64,000 bases of DNA, taken from assembly GCF_027627575.1 (NCBI RefSeq), contig NZ_CP114065.1, positions 4,712,001 to 4,776,000 on the forward strand, in the 5' to 3' direction. The notes beneath the pieces were generated by a model that saw only the letters and a program-made list of their open reading frames with translations, did not search any database and was not told the DNA's origin. This document shows positions 25,178 through 33,730 of the stretch, in pieces. Position 1 is the stretch's first letter. Each line of letters opens with the position of its first letter. The position numbers were made by a program, and so were the translations under genes. Origin of the DNA: Kribbella sp. CA-293567. GTDB taxonomy: Bacteria; Actinomycetota; Actinomycetes; Propionibacteriales; Kribbellaceae.

Positions 25178-26158
25178 GTGAGCACCACCGCGACCAGCTC
25201 GGCCATGGATTTCGACGAGCTGACGGAGGTGGCGGGACGGGTCCGCCGAGCCATCGAGACTGTGATCGAGGGCAAACCCGATGTCGTCGAAGTAGCCGTC
25301 ACCGTGCTACTCGCCGAGGGACATCTGCTGATCGAGGACGTACCGGGCGTCGGCAAGACGATGCTGGCCAAGGCACTGGCCAAGTCGATCGACTGTTCGG
25401 TCCGCCGGATCCAGTTCACACCGGACCTGTTGCCGTCGGACATCACCGGCGTGTCGGTCTTCAACCAGGAGGTCCGCGACTTCGAGTTCAAGCCCGGCGC
25501 GGTGTTCGCCAACATCGTCGTCGGTGACGAGATCAACCGGGCCTCGCCGAAGACCCAGGCCGCGCTGCTGGAGTCGATGGAGGAGCGCCAGGTCACCGTC
25601 GACACCACGACGTACCAGCTCGAGGCGCCGTTCATGGTGATCGCGACGCAGAACCCGATCGAGATGGAGGGGACCTATCCCCTGCCCGAGGCACAGCGCG
25701 ACCGCTTCATGGCGCGGCTGTCGATGGGTTACCCCGAGCCGGCCGCCGAACTGCGGATGCTCGACGGGCACGCCGCCGCCGAGCCGCTGCTGAACCTGCA
25801 GCCGGTGACCGACGGGCAGCAGATCCTCCGGCTGGTGAAGACCGTGCACTCGGTGCACGTGTCGGAGTCGGTGAAGGAGTACGCCGTCGCGCTGGTCGGG
25901 GCGACCAGGCGTTCCCAGGAACTGCGTCTGGGCGCGAGCCCGCGCGCCACCCTGCACCTGGTCCGGGCCGCCCGGGCTGCCGCCGCGCTCGACTCACGTG
26001 AGTTCGTCCTGCCGGACGACCTGCAGGAGCTGGCCGTGCCCGTACTGGCTCACCGGGTGCTCCCGGCCGCCGAAGCTCACCTCGGTGGACGCGGTGCGGC
26101 CGACATCATCTCCGGGCTCGTGGCTTCGGTGCCGCTGCCCCGCACTCGTCGGGACTGA
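25178..26158 (+). CDS. MoxR family AAA+ ATPase
   Basis: Cytoplasmic AAA+ chaperone-like ATPase, thought to act with the neighbouring DUF58 protein to mature or control envelope proteins. It has 326 residues: Walker A EDVPGVGKTMLAKAL, Walker B VVGDEINRASPKTQAALLE, sensor 1 IATQNP (ATQNPIEMEGTYPLPEAQRDRF), and a C-terminal lid domain. The frame is open far upstream, but the GTG at 25178 has a strong site (GGGGAGG, 7 nt upstream); an ATG at 25076 is possible but less likely. It is first in an operon with DUF58 and the transglutaminase gene. Confidence 0.9.
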   Translation: MSTTATSSAMDFDELTEVAGRVRRAIETVIEGKPDVVEVAVTVLLAEGHLLIEDVPGVGKTMLAKALAKSIDCSVRRIQFTPDLLPSDITGVSVFNQEVRDFEFKPGAVFANIVVGDEINRASPKTQAALLESMEERQVTVDTTTYQLEAPFMVIATQNPIEMEGTYPLPEAQRDRFMARLSMGYPEPAAELRMLDGHAAAEPLLNLQPVTDGQQILRLVKTVHSVHVSESVKEYAVALVGATRRSQELRLGASPRATLHLVRAARAAAALDSREFVLPDDLQELAVPVLAHRVLPAAEAHLGGRGAADIISGLVASVPLPRTRRD

Positions 26159-26161
26159 GAC

Positions 26162-27448
26162 ATGCGGCAGGCACTGCGCGGACTGACCACCCGCGGGCGG
26201 GCGTTCGTCGCAGCCGGTATCACTGCTTCTCTGTGCGCGTTGCTGCTCGGCCAGAAGGACCTGCTGCGGGTCGGCATCCTGCTGGTCGCCCTGCCGCTGG
26301 TGGCAGCACTCGTCGTCGGCCGGACCCGGTTGCGCCTGCAGGTCCGGCGCAGCCTGGCTCCGGATCAGGTCCCGGTGGGTACCCAGTCGACCGTCGAGTT
26401 GACGCTGACCAACCAGGGCCGGATGCCGGCCGGACTGCTTCTGCTGGAAGACCGCATACCTTATGTATTGGGCCACCGGCCGCGGTTCGTGGTCGACCGG
26501 GTCAGCCCGAACTGGAAACGCACCGTCACCTATCCGGTGAAGTCCGATGTCCGGGGGCTGTTCCAGGTCGGTCCGCTGATGCTGACCGTCGCGGACCCGT
26601 TCGGCCTGGTCGAGACGAGCCGGACGTTCACGCGCAGCCAGCACCTGCTGGTGACGCCGCGCGTCTATCAGCTCCCCGAGGTGCGGCTCGGCGCCGATCG
26701 CGCGGGCTCCGGGGAGAACCGGCCGCGCGCCATCGCCGCGGCGGGTGAGGAGGACGCCACCGTCCGCGAGTACCGCGACGGCGACGACCTGCGCCGGGTG
26801 CACTGGCGTTCGACCGCGCGGCGCGGAACCATGATGGTCCGCCGGGAGGAGCAGCCCTGGCAGAGCCGGTGCGCGCTCTTCCTGGACGCCCGGACCATCT
26901 CGCACCACGGTCACGGGCCGTCCTCGAGTCTGGAGTGGGCGGTGAGCGCGGCGGCGTCGGTCGGGATCGACCGGATCCGGCGCGGCTACGTCACCACTCT
27001 GCTCGGCGGGCCGACCACGCTGTCGGCGATCAGTCATCGCAGCTCCACCGCGATCCACCAGCCGCTCAACACCCAGCAACTGCTGACCGAGTGCGCGACG
27101 GTGGAAGAGCACAAGTACGCCGAGATCGGTCCGTTGCTGACCGTCGACCGGCACATCCAGGAGCCGAGTCTGGTGGTCGCGATCGTCGGCGCCTGCAACG
27201 CCGAGGACATCACCTCGCTCAATCGCTGGCGGACCAGCCAGGCGAGCGGGGTCGCGCTCTTGCTCGATGCGGCAAGCTGGTCGGTGGGCGCGGAAGGCAC
27301 CGAGAAGGCTGCCCGCCTCAGCGCCGCCACAGATGCCACCGAGAACGAACTGCGCCGCAACGGCTGGCGGGTCGCCAGAGTGCAGCGCGGAGACCATCTC
27401 CCGACCGTGTGGTCCACCCTCGGACTACGCAGCGGAAGGATCGCATGA
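26162..27448 (+). CDS. DUF58 domain membrane protein
   Basis: Membrane-anchored protein, 428 residues, with two N-terminal hydrophobic segments (about 12-30 and 36-52), an extracytoplasmic-like beta region (RSLAPDQVPVGTQSTVEL) and the DUF58 domain with the hallmark REYRDGDDLRRVHWRSTARRGTMMVRREE near residues 203-235. DUF58 often resembles a von Willebrand A fold and pairs genetically with MoxR ATPases and transglutaminases, as here. The molecular function is not known. It starts 3 nt after the moxR stop and overlaps the next gene as ATGA. Confidence 0.9.
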   Translation: MRQALRGLTTRGRAFVAAGITASLCALLLGQKDLLRVGILLVALPLVAALVVGRTRLRLQVRRSLAPDQVPVGTQSTVELTLTNQGRMPAGLLLLEDRIPYVLGHRPRFVVDRVSPNWKRTVTYPVKSDVRGLFQVGPLMLTVADPFGLVETSRTFTRSQHLLVTPRVYQLPEVRLGADRAGSGENRPRAIAAAGEEDATVREYRDGDDLRRVHWRSTARRGTMMVRREEQPWQSRCALFLDARTISHHGHGPSSSLEWAVSAAASVGIDRIRRGYVTTLLGGPTTLSAISHRSSTAIHQPLNTQQLLTECATVEEHKYAEIGPLLTVDRHIQEPSLVVAIVGACNAEDITSLNRWRTSQASGVALLLDAASWSVGAEGTEKAARLSAATDATENELRRNGWRVARVQRGDHLPTVWSTLGLRSGRIA

Positions 27449-29811
27449 CCGGCCACGTCAGGATCTCCCTCGCCGCCTGGGCAGCGACCGTACTGGGCGC
27501 CCTGGTGCTCACGCCGGTGTTCTCCGGCCCCTTCCTCTTCATCAGCGCCTTCCTCTGCGGGGCGATCACCGGTGCCGGGATCCTGCTGCAGAACCTGCGG
27601 GCGCCGCGCGTCGTCGTACCGGTGGTGCAGCTGCTCGTCCTGGTCGAGCTGGTCTCACTGTTCTTCCTCCGCGACACGATGCAGTGGGGCATCCTGCCGT
27701 GGCGGGACACCGCGCTCGCGTTCAACCAGCAGATGGTCGACGCGATGGACTCCATCAACCGGTACAGCGCTCCCCTGCCGGCCGAGCGGCACCTGCTGCT
27801 GTTCGCCTCGGCAGTGATCGGTGCTGCCGGCCTGCTGATCCACCTGGTCGCCGTGCAGATCCGGCAGGCGGCCTGGGCCGGACTGTTGCTCCTGACGATG
27901 TACACCGTGCCCGCCGCGACTGTGCACGGCGGACTGCCTGCCCTGCTGTTCATCCCGCCCGCCGTCGGGTACATCGTGCTCCTGTCGGCAGAGGGCCGCA
28001 CCCGGCTCAGCCGCTGGGGCCGCCGGATCTCCGGGGTGTCCCACCTGGACGCGGCCGAGCCGATCGAGGCCTCCGCGTTGGGACAGGCCGGCCGGCGGAT
28101 CGGCCTGAGCGTGGTCGCGCTGGCCGCGTTGGTGCCGGCGTTGATCCCCGCGCTGCCGGAGGGCGTGATCGGCAACGGTCTGGCCGGAGGCGGCAGTGGC
28201 TCGGGCGCCGGCGCGATCATCGCCGCCAACGACCCGATGCTGGACATGGGCAAGAACCTCAAGCGCGGCGACAACGTGGACGCGCTGACCTACACGGGCG
28301 GCCCGGCCGGCGGGACCTACCTACGGCTCACCGTCCTGGATGCCTTCGACGGCAAGGCCTGGCGGATGTCGCAGCGCGGTGAGGGCCAGAAGATCGGCAA
28401 CAGCCCGCTGAGCCCGCCGTCCGGCTACAACGGCGATCTCAGCAAGGTGCCGCAGACCAAGCTGAAGATCGACGTGAGCCGGAGCTTCCGTTCGGTCTTC
28501 GCCCCGGTGCCGTACCCGCTGCGCCAGATCTCGCTGAAGAAGAACTGGAAGTTCGACCCGTCGGCACTGGACGTGCAGTCCACCAACGGCCAGGTCGTCG
28601 GCGGCCAGGACTACAACCTCTCGTGGTACGAGCTGAAGCCGAGTCCGCAGGACCTGATCGACAGTGTCACCCTGGGCGAACCCGACCAAGTCACCAGCGA
28701 CTACCCCAGGGACACCAACCCCGAGCTGATCCAGCTGGCCAAGGACGTCACGTCCAGGGCGGGCGGTAACCACTACCAGCAGGCGGTCGAGCTGCAGAAC
28801 TGGTTCCGGTCCGGCGAGTTCACCTACAGCACCGACACCGACAGCCAGAGCGGCATGAGGGCGCTGTCCGCCTTCCTGCTGGAGAACAAGACCGGGTACT
28901 GCGAGCAGTTCGCGACCGGAATGGCGCTGCTGGCCCGCACGCTGGGCATCCCGTCGCGGGTCGCGGTCGGCTTCATGCCACGGCCGGCCGACAACGACAA
29001 CAAGCACCTGGTCAAGATGCACGACATGCACGCCTGGCCGGAGCTGTACTTCGGCGGTATCGGCTGGGTGCCGTTCGAGCCGACGCCCTCGGCCCGGATC
29101 AGCACCACGCCGGACTGGACCCAGCCGGGCAGCGCCGTCACCACCAGCCCGACGACGGCGCCGAGCACCGCGCCGACCACGCCGGGTCAGACCTTCGACC
29201 CGGGCATCGACAGGCCGGAGAACCCGCGCAACCTGCCGGGCGACCAGGGCCTGACGCCGATCAGTGGTGGCAACTGGTTCACCAACGGTGGCGCCAAGAT
29301 CATCGGTCTGGTGCTCGCCGTGATCCTGCTGCTCGGCGTGCCGTGGCTGATCCGCACGCTCACCCGGCGCAAGCGCTTCAGCCGGGTGCCGAGCCGGCTC
29401 GGCATCGAAGGACTGTGGGCGGAGGTCCGTGACACCTCTCGCGACCTCGGCCTGGAGTGGTCGGAGATCTCCACCCCACGGCAACTCGGCGACTGGCTGG
29501 TCGCCCGGCTCCCGGAAGAGACGAAGCCCCAGGCCCTGCGCCTGGCCCGCGGCGTCGAAGCCATGCGGTACGCCGGGCAGGACAGCACCTTCCCCGACCT
29601 CCGGACGGAAGCCGAAGCAGTTCGCAAGGCGCTGTGGCGAGACATCAGCCTGGCCCGCCGCTGGCGAGCTCGGCTGCTGCCTCCATCCTGGCGCTGGTAC
29701 CTCAACCGGGGCAGCTCCGAAGCGTCCGACCTGCTGGACGAGTTCGACCTCCTGCTGGCCCGGATCCGCTCGGCGGTGCTTCCCCGCCGGGCCAGGCGGC
29801 AGGCCGGCTAG
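27445..29811 (+). CDS. Transglutaminase-like membrane protein (TgpA type)
   Basis: Integral membrane protein of 788 residues with an N-terminal multi-helix domain (DUF3488-like, about 1-220), an extracytoplasmic transglutaminase-like domain (about 420-560), a Thr/Pro-rich linker, one helix (about 620-640) and a cytoplasmic C-terminal domain. The catalytic triad is recognisable: C486 (GYCEQF), H529 (MHAWPEL) and an acidic residue E545 (WVPFEPTP), where many homologues have Asp. The substrate is unknown; a role in envelope protein cross-linking or proteolysis is inferred. Its ATG overlaps the DUF58 stop. Confidence 0.9.
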   Translation: MTGHVRISLAAWAATVLGALVLTPVFSGPFLFISAFLCGAITGAGILLQNLRAPRVVVPVVQLLVLVELVSLFFLRDTMQWGILPWRDTALAFNQQMVDAMDSINRYSAPLPAERHLLLFASAVIGAAGLLIHLVAVQIRQAAWAGLLLLTMYTVPAATVHGGLPALLFIPPAVGYIVLLSAEGRTRLSRWGRRISGVSHLDAAEPIEASALGQAGRRIGLSVVALAALVPALIPALPEGVIGNGLAGGGSGSGAGAIIAANDPMLDMGKNLKRGDNVDALTYTGGPAGGTYLRLTVLDAFDGKAWRMSQRGEGQKIGNSPLSPPSGYNGDLSKVPQTKLKIDVSRSFRSVFAPVPYPLRQISLKKNWKFDPSALDVQSTNGQVVGGQDYNLSWYELKPSPQDLIDSVTLGEPDQVTSDYPRDTNPELIQLAKDVTSRAGGNHYQQAVELQNWFRSGEFTYSTDTDSQSGMRALSAFLLENKTGYCEQFATGMALLARTLGIPSRVAVGFMPRPADNDNKHLVKMHDMHAWPELYFGGIGWVPFEPTPSARISTTPDWTQPGSAVTTSPTTAPSTAPTTPGQTFDPGIDRPENPRNLPGDQGLTPISGGNWFTNGGAKIIGLVLAVILLLGVPWLIRTLTRRKRFSRVPSRLGIEGLWAEVRDTSRDLGLEWSEISTPRQLGDWLVARLPEETKPQALRLARGVEAMRYAGQDSTFPDLRTEAEAVRKALWRDISLARRWRARLLPPSWRWYLNRGSSEASDLLDEFDLLLARIRSAVLPRRARRQAG

Positions 29812-29841
29812 TCAGTCGGCTCAGCCAGCTCAGCAGTCATC

Positions 29842-29869
29842 GGCTGCCTACCCGTCGGGGTGGGCAGCC
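29842..29869 (+). terminator. Terminator after the moxR-DUF58-tgpA operon
   Basis: Stem GGCTGCC (29842-29848) with GGCAGCC (29863-29869), extended internally by ACCC/GGGT. It lies 30 nt past the transglutaminase stop. There is no long U-tract. The rest of the gap to 30099 holds a second hairpin and no gene that I can see. Confidence 0.5.
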
Positions 29870-30049
29870 TATCTGCTGGGTGGGCGTGATGCATGCCCAG
29901 CAGGAACCGGCTCGAGCTCGAGGGACCTGACTGTGCGATGGGGCGCTCTGCGGGGCTCTACGGCGAGCTGTGCTCGGCCTTTGCAGTTGCCGGCACCAGG
30001 GCAGGCTGCGGCGACCGAGGGGCACGTACGCAGTACGGGGAAAGACAGA

Positions 30050-30079
30050 ACCACACCCGGCGCCGAGCGCGGGTGTGGT
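30050..30079 (-). terminator. Terminator after the DUF3040 gene
   Basis: A perfect 10-bp stem ACCACACCCG (30050-30059) with CGGGTGTGGT (30070-30079) and a 10-nt loop, 20 nt beyond the DUF3040 stop. On the minus strand it is followed by a pyrimidine-rich stretch CTGTCTTTCC. Confidence 0.65.
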
Positions 30080-30099
30080 CCACACAGTGTCTCGGACCG

Positions 30100-30504
30100 T
30101 CAGAGGTCCTCGTCGCGGCGGCGGCGCCAGCGATCTTCCATCCGTTCCATGAAGCTGCCGGACGAGTCGTGCCTGGTCCGGTGCTTCTTCGACTGCGGCG
30201 GAGGCGGCGGTAGGTCGTCGCCGTCGCTCGCGTTGCTGATCCGTCTCATGCTCAGCGCCGCGACGTACAGGCAGGCGACCATCATGACGAAGCCGATCAC
30301 TCCGATGATGGTGTTGGGAACGATCGCGCCGGTCATCAGAACCACGATGCCCAGCACGAATCCAACGCCGGCGAGCACTGCCCGGCGCTTGTAGTACAAG
30401 CGCACATTGGTGCCTCGCATGGCGGAAACAAACTTCGGGTCTTCCGCAGCGAGGGCACGTTCGAGCTGCTCGAACTGGCGCTGCTCTTCTTCCGAGAGGG
30501 GCAC
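30100..30504 (-). CDS. DUF3040 domain membrane protein
   Basis: Small membrane protein of 134 residues, starting VPLSEEEQRQFEQLERALAAEDP, the standard DUF3040 opening, followed by two hydrophobic segments (about 45-85) and a basic, Pro-rich C-terminus (PPPPPQSKKHRTRH). The family is actinobacteria-specific and of unknown function. The GTG at 30504 is preceded by GGAGG with an 8-nt spacer, which decides this start over more upstream codons. DUF3040 genes commonly lie close to mraZ in other actinobacteria, as here. Confidence 0.88.
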   Translation of the reverse strand: MPLSEEEQRQFEQLERALAAEDPKFVSAMRGTNVRLYYKRRAVLAGVGFVLGIVVLMTGAIVPNTIIGVIGFVMMVACLYVAALSMRRISNASDGDDLPPPPPQSKKHRTRHDSSGSFMERMEDRWRRRRDEDL

Positions 30505-30814
30505 CGTCGATCCCTCCATGGTGAGCGCGATCTCGATAGGCCGAGTCCAGTCTAGGCCGACCATGCGGTCCACGAAACCCTGACCGCCTGTCCCGCGCGT
30601 CACGGTCCGGCAACTCCGTGCCGAAACCACCCGTCCGGCACCGGTTCCAACGCTCAGAACCGCCTGAACACCCGGCGTGTCGGGCTCATCGCGAACCGCG
30701 CGATTGCATGAGTTCATCGGCAAGCGTCAGGACACCGTGAGGCTCGCCGGGCGAGCGACAGCGTCGTACGAACGCTTGATGCAGTGAACCGGCCAAGTAC
30801 GCCGGCAGCCGAGG
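30505..30814. other. Intergenic region between DUF3040 and the methyltransferase
   Basis: A 310-nt gap with no convincing gene. It contains a short GCTCG/CGAGC hairpin (30742-30756) that may terminate the methyltransferase transcript, and it must hold the DUF3040 promoter, which I cannot place with confidence. Confidence 0.4.
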
Positions 30815-31561
30815 TCAGCGGGTGGCGAGGATGTGGAGCTGTGAGGCCAGGGCCCGGAACGCGGGGTGCTGGCTGGCGGCTCGCTCGAGCTCTGCCAGTG
30901 CTTCGGAGGCGCCCGGCTCGGAGTCGACGAAAGCGGCCGGGACCAGATCCGCGAACGTGCGGACGCCATGCACTGTGTGGACCATGAAACCGGCCTCCGC
31001 GAGCTGGCCGATGATGCCCGCCTCGTCGAACCGCCGCGGCATCGGGTCGGTCGGGCCCCAGCGTCCGTCGGGGTCCTGCAACGCGACCCGCGCGTCGGCC
31101 AGGTGACCGGCCAGCGCCCGGGCCAGCACCACGGCGTTGCGCTGGGCAACCAACAGGCTCAGCACGCCACCCTCACGCAGTACCGACCTCATCGCCTGCA
31201 ACGCCTGGACCGGGTCGTCGACGACCTCCAGTACGCCGTGGCACAGCACCGCGTCGGCACTCGACTCCCCCGCGATCTCGGGCAGCTCGGCGGCATCGCC
31301 CTGCACACCACGGACAAGCTGGCTGACACCCTCGTCGGCAGCCCGCCGTTCGAGCGAGGCGAGCGCGTCCGCGCTGGGGTCGACAACCGTGACGCGATGC
31401 CCCTCGACGGCCAGCGGGACAGCGAAGCCACCGGTACCACCGCCGAGATCGACGATGTCCAGCCCTGCTCCGGGGTCGATACGCGCCCGGCCCGCGAGCG
31501 CCACCCGCAGCGCCTCGGCGACCAGCGCCGTTCGCACCGAACGCCGACGTCGGTCGACCAT
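30815..31561 (-). CDS. Class I SAM-dependent methyltransferase
   Basis: Cytoplasmic methyltransferase of the UbiE/Methyltransf_11 type, 248 residues from the chosen start. The SAM loop is VDLGGGTGGFAVPLA, the acidic residue is in VTVVDPSADAL, and VLCHGVLEVVDD follows. The substrate is unknown. I chose the ATG at 31561, which has GAGGAGG 8 nt upstream; a GTG at 31600 would add 13 residues but sits against a TAGGGT -10-like hexamer. Confidence 0.8.
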   Translation of the reverse strand: MVDRRRRSVRTALVAEALRVALAGRARIDPGAGLDIVDLGGGTGGFAVPLAVEGHRVTVVDPSADALASLERRAADEGVSQLVRGVQGDAAELPEIAGESSADAVLCHGVLEVVDDPVQALQAMRSVLREGGVLSLLVAQRNAVVLARALAGHLADARVALQDPDGRWGPTDPMPRRFDEAGIIGQLAEAGFMVHTVHGVRTFADLVPAAFVDSEPGASEALAELERAASQHPAFRALASQLHILATR

Positions 31562-31709
31562 CCTGAAGCCCTCCTCGACTACACCATCACTCCGGGCCAC
31601 ACCCTACTTGCCACCCGTCGGCCCACCTCACCACACCGCCGTCCAGGTACGGCGTACCGACTGCCGGCCAAGCCGCGCAGCCGTTTTCGCAGCCTCGTCG
31701 CGCGTCGTC

Positions 31710-32486
31710 TCAGGACACGAGCGCGGACGTCGCCACGTAGGTGTTGCACGCGACAGGCTCAGCGGCGTCGAGCCCCTTCATCGACCAGGCCGCATGGTTC
31801 TTGCTCGCACCGTGGGTTCGCTCGGAGTCCCATTCGTCACCCAGCAGGCCGACGAGTCGCTTCTGTTGCGAGACCCGATCAGCTGAGGGAAACCACGACG
31901 AGTTGGCTCCGAAGAAGACGCTCGCCAGGCACGACGCCTGCAGTTCATGGCGGCGAGTCTCCTCGAAAGCGAAGTCGACGCCGCTGACCTTCTGCAACAG
32001 CAGGTACTGCGCGGTGCTGATGCCCGCCAACTCCTGGAGGTGATGGGCGTACTCGTGGCTGATCAAGAAGCCCATCGAGGTCAGCACCCAGCTCCGATCC
32101 GCGGCCGTCTCGGCTTCCGCGAACGCCGCGAGCACCTCGTGCGCGTCGATGTAGATGGTGGTGCCGTCACAGTAGAACGATCGACCGTCGGACACATCGC
32201 AAGGAGACGACGGCGACTCTCCCACCGTGACGACGAGTTTCGCCGGCCGAAAGGCGAAGCCGGCCCTGCGAACGACCGGCGCCCAACTGCGGTCGAGGCA
32301 CGCCAATGCCTGCTGGAAAAAGATCTCGGCTGCAGCCAGGTCCGACGGCTGAACGGCAGGCTCACGGCAACCGCTCGGGGCGACCGGGCCGGCGTCGTAC
32401 AAGCGGTTGCGCGTCAGCGTCGCCGGCTGAGGAACCTGCTTGATCGTCTCGGAAGTGCTCGGCGTCGGCGTGACCGCCGACGGCAA
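31710..32486 (-). CDS. Zinc metallopeptidase-like protein, probably frame-disrupted at its N-terminus
   Basis: 258 residues in one frame. Contains the zincin motif HEYAHHL and a downstream ETRRHELQASCLASVF, as in the putative neutral zinc metallopeptidase family (YpfJ-like), where the second Glu is a likely third ligand. Paired Cys residues and a Thr/Pro/Ser-rich N-terminal linker suggest an exported protein, but this frame has no signal peptide and starts at a TTG. A convincing lipoprotein signal peptide lies immediately upstream in another frame (32538-32614), which suggests a 1-nt frameshift or a sequencing error. The substrate is unknown. Confidence 0.7.
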   Translation of the reverse strand: MPSAVTPTPSTSETIKQVPQPATLTRNRLYDAGPVAPSGCREPAVQPSDLAAAEIFFQQALACLDRSWAPVVRRAGFAFRPAKLVVTVGESPSSPCDVSDGRSFYCDGTTIYIDAHEVLAAFAEAETAADRSWVLTSMGFLISHEYAHHLQELAGISTAQYLLLQKVSGVDFAFEETRRHELQASCLASVFFGANSSWFPSADRVSQQKRLVGLLGDEWDSERTHGASKNHAAWSMKGLDAAEPVACNTYVATSALVS

Positions 32487-32537
32487 CGCCGAGCGCGCAT
32501 TGATCGCCTCCGACCAGGTGGTCGAGCTGACCGGGAG

Positions 32538-32614
32538 TCATCGTCAGCCCGGCCGCAACCCACAGCCAGAACCGCAACCAGCACCCCAGCCACGACGAAG
32601 CGTCTACTCCACAC
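32538..32614 (-). pseudogene. Displaced lipoprotein signal peptide of the metallopeptidase gene
   Basis: From a GTG at 32614 the minus strand encodes VWSRRFVVAGVLVAVLAVGCG, a basic start, a hydrophobic core and a lipobox-like AVGC. The frame is open beyond this but becomes an unnatural Arg-rich sequence. The metallopeptidase frame is closed by a TGA just upstream of 32537. Joining the two needs a change of one missing or two extra bases, most likely between 32480 and 32537. Confidence 0.55.
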
Positions 32615-32843
32615 CGCTAGACGATAGCTCCTGCCCCGCCGACCCTCGTCCGCCCAACCAGCTCTGCATGACGCCGTCCACAGAAACATTGGGCGATCGT
32701 CGTCGGTTTCATCGGCACTCCGCTTCCTGCTGCTGCGCCTTCTGCAGCCCTCGCTGGTCCTACGAACGCCGCCAGATCAATCAGACGACCTTGAGGTGCA
32801 GGCGATACGGGAGCTCGGACAGCGCACAGGGCAAGGCAGGGGT

Positions 32844-32878
32844 CAGCGCTCGCAGGAACGGGGGGCCTGCGAGCGCTG
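32844..32878 (-). terminator. Terminator after the HEPN gene
   Basis: A perfect 13-bp stem, CAGCGCTCGCAGG (32844-32856) with CCTGCGAGCGCTG (32866-32878), and a 9-nt loop, 22 nt past the HEPN stop codon. No obvious U-tract follows. Confidence 0.6.
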
Positions 32879-32900
32879 GACTGGGGGAAGCGGGCGGCGG

Positions 32901-33374
32901 TTAGCTGGCCTGCATCCAGGGTTGGGCGAGGACCGACTGGCTGTCGGAGTATTCGGGGAGGGGCGGTTGGGTGGCGAGGTGGAGGCTGGAGTCGACCAGG
33001 TCGTAGAAGGCTTCGACGGCACGGACCAGGTCGTCGGCTTCGCGGGTGGTGACGGCTCGCTCGAGGCCGGCTTCGGCGGCGGCGCGCTGGGCGGCGCCGG
33101 CGGCGAAGAAGGTGGCCCATTCGCCGAACTCGGGGGCCACCTCGGACAGCAGGACCCAGGCGTTGCGCTGGACGCGGCGGCGGGCGCTGGAGCGGACCGG
33201 GCGGGCCCGGACGGCGAGCACCGCGGCCGCGATCCGGAGGGCCGCCACGTGGGCGCTCGAGTAGCGGATCAGGTGGTCGTCGGTTTCGCGGGCCTCCGCG
33301 AGCGCAGTACGCGCCCGGGAAAGATCGCGGCTGGCCGAGCCCGCGGCCGCCGGTGCAACCGGTGAAACTGTCAT
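32901..33374 (-). CDS. SAV_6107-type HEPN domain protein
   Basis: 157 residues, all-helical, resembling the SAV_6107 HEPN family of actinobacteria. A segment RYSSAH fits the R-x4-H pattern seen in HEPN ribonucleases, but whether it is catalytic here is unknown. The ATG overlaps the DUF6504 stop as ATGA, so the pair is a unit. From memory, homologous pairs lie beside Y-family DNA polymerase genes in other actinobacteria; none is present here. The unit has an SOS-type promoter upstream, which suggests a role in the DNA-damage response. Confidence 0.75.
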   Translation of the reverse strand: MTVSPVAPAAAGSASRDLSRARTALAEARETDDHLIRYSSAHVAALRIAAAVLAVRARPVRSSARRRVQRNAWVLLSEVAPEFGEWATFFAAGAAQRAAAEAGLERAVTTREADDLVRAVEAFYDLVDSSLHLATQPPLPEYSDSQSVLAQPWMQAS

Positions 33375-33730
33375 CGGTCCGTCACCCTCTCCAATTGCCA
33401 GCGTCCGGAGTCGGGGTCGTGCGCGAGGTCGAACATCTCGCGCCGGCCGTGCCGGCCGCACCCTGCCTCCACTCGGTAGACCGCCCGTTGCGGCCCCCAA
33501 TCTGCATCCAACACACCAACGGCCGCGGATGATCCCGCGGTGGCCGTCGCCGTGGCGGCACCGACGCCGGAACCGATCACGCCGCGCTCCCACCAGGCCG
33601 CGGTCTCCACCCAGCTGGCCTGGACCGAGCAGACCAGCCACAACCGTCCACGCCAGAGGAACTGCTGTGGAGTCTCGACGCCGTCCACGACGTCCGAACG
33701 CACCTCGACGGTCTCGTCGAATTCCCACAT
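33371..33730 (-). CDS. DUF6504 family protein
   Basis: 119 residues, soluble, with the family hallmarks FLWRGRLWLVCSVQASWVETAAWW and AVYRVEAGCGRHGRREMFDLAHDPDSGRWQLERV. The function is not known. The ATG at 33730 follows AGGAGG with a 9-nt spacer, which decides the start. The Gly/Ala/Thr-rich middle (about 55-70) is low complexity. It is first in an operon with the HEPN protein and has a LexA-like SOS box 204 nt upstream. Confidence 0.8.
   Translation of the reverse strand: MWEFDETVEVRSDVVDGVETPQQFLWRGRLWLVCSVQASWVETAAWWERGVIGSGVGAATATATAGSSAAVGVLDADWGPQRAVYRVEAGCGRHGRREMFDLAHDPDSGRWQLERVTDR

Noticed and set aside
26869..29811. A 980-aa start for the transglutaminase gene
   Set aside because: The first part overlaps DUF58 in another frame and lacks protein-like composition; MTGHVRISLAAW at 27445 with ATGA overlap is the real start.
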